From assembly GCF_027270315.1 (NCBI RefSeq), contig NZ_CP114413.1:372001-436000 (forward strand): 64,000 bases of DNA, read 5' to 3'. A model generated the notes under the pieces. The model was not told where the DNA came from. It saw nothing but the letters and a program-made list of their open reading frames with translations, and ran no database searches. The position numbers and the translations under genes are program-made. Positions 63,982 to 64,000 of the stretch are shown one piece after another. Every line of letters begins with the position of its first letter. Positions within the stretch are counted from its first letter, which is position 1. The DNA is from Streptomyces cinnabarinus. GTDB taxonomy: Bacteria > Actinomycetota > Actinomycetes > Streptomycetales > Streptomycetaceae.

Positions 63982-64000
63982 CGGACCGTCCGACGCGATC

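Overview
The window is high-GC actinobacterial DNA, almost certainly a Streptomyces chromosome. Third codon positions are strongly G/C, which leaves long spurious frames opposite most genes. GTG and TTG starts and 4-base stop/start overlaps are common. The gene set is typical of the genus: a WhiB-like protein, a SigB/F/G-type sigma factor, stand-alone GHKL ATPases, ANTAR proteins, DUF5133, DUF1206 and DUF4032 proteins, the GlgE pathway and a large LuxR-type ATPase regulator. There are no tRNA, rRNA, CRISPR, insertion-sequence or phage genes.

Bases 1-4.5 kb look iron-related. They hold the end of an Sfp-type phosphopantetheinyl transferase, a minus-strand enterochelin-esterase-like hydrolase, and, divergent from it, a repeat-containing surface protein followed by a secreted YncE-like beta-propeller. 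A DmdR1/IdeR-type iron box lies in the shared intergenic region. From 4.5 to 12.5 kb is a mixed region: TetR regulator, ATP-dependent DNA ligase, secreted NPP1-like protein, questin-oxidase-like protein, an ArsR-like regulator divergent from an MFS pump, a frameshifted small gene, a stand-alone hemC paralogue and a hypothetical protein.

From 12.8 to 31 kb lies a stress sigma factor with a sigma-B-like promoter, an ANTAR protein, a double-VOC protein, and then the alpha-glucan block. glgX is translationally coupled to a GHKL protein on the minus strand. Divergent from them are a DUF5133 gene and glgE-treS-maltokinase-glgB. TreS turns trehalose into maltose, maltokinase makes maltose-1-phosphate, GlgE polymerises it, GlgB branches the glucan and GlgX debranches it. 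A YbdK-type carboxylate-amine ligase, an acyl-AMP ligase, a GHKL protein and a type II NADH dehydrogenase-like flavoprotein follow on the same strand.

From 31 to 43.9 kb come a FUSC-family membrane protein, a minus-strand group (hypothetical, DUF1206 membrane protein, ANTAR-GAF protein, GHKL protein), an Orn/Lys/Arg-decarboxylase-like PLP enzyme, a candidate structured RNA ending in a very strong terminator, a cyclic-nucleotide-binding protein, an EntS-like MFS transporter, a LysE/ArgO exporter with its divergent LysR regulator, a TetR regulator, a saccharopine-dehydrogenase-like protein and a WhiB-like protein.

From 43.9 to 54.5 kb are a histidine kinase with a response-regulator gene broken by a one-base frameshift, an L,D-transpeptidase lipoprotein, a DUF488 protein, a TetR/FAD-dehydrogenase pair with a palindromic operator, an AlkB-like dioxygenase, a small secreted protein, a metallo-beta-lactamase-fold hydrolase, a DUF4032 protein, a universal stress protein and a VOC protein.

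From 54.8 to 58.3 kb, three overlapping genes form what I think is the most interesting unit: a response regulator fused to a thioredoxin-like and a thioredoxin-reductase-like module without the CxxC, a cyclic-nucleotide-domain histidine kinase, and a UBP-type zinc-finger protein. The window ends with a LuxR-type ATPase regulator, a secreted serine hydrolase and a TerD-CAP-CAP fusion.
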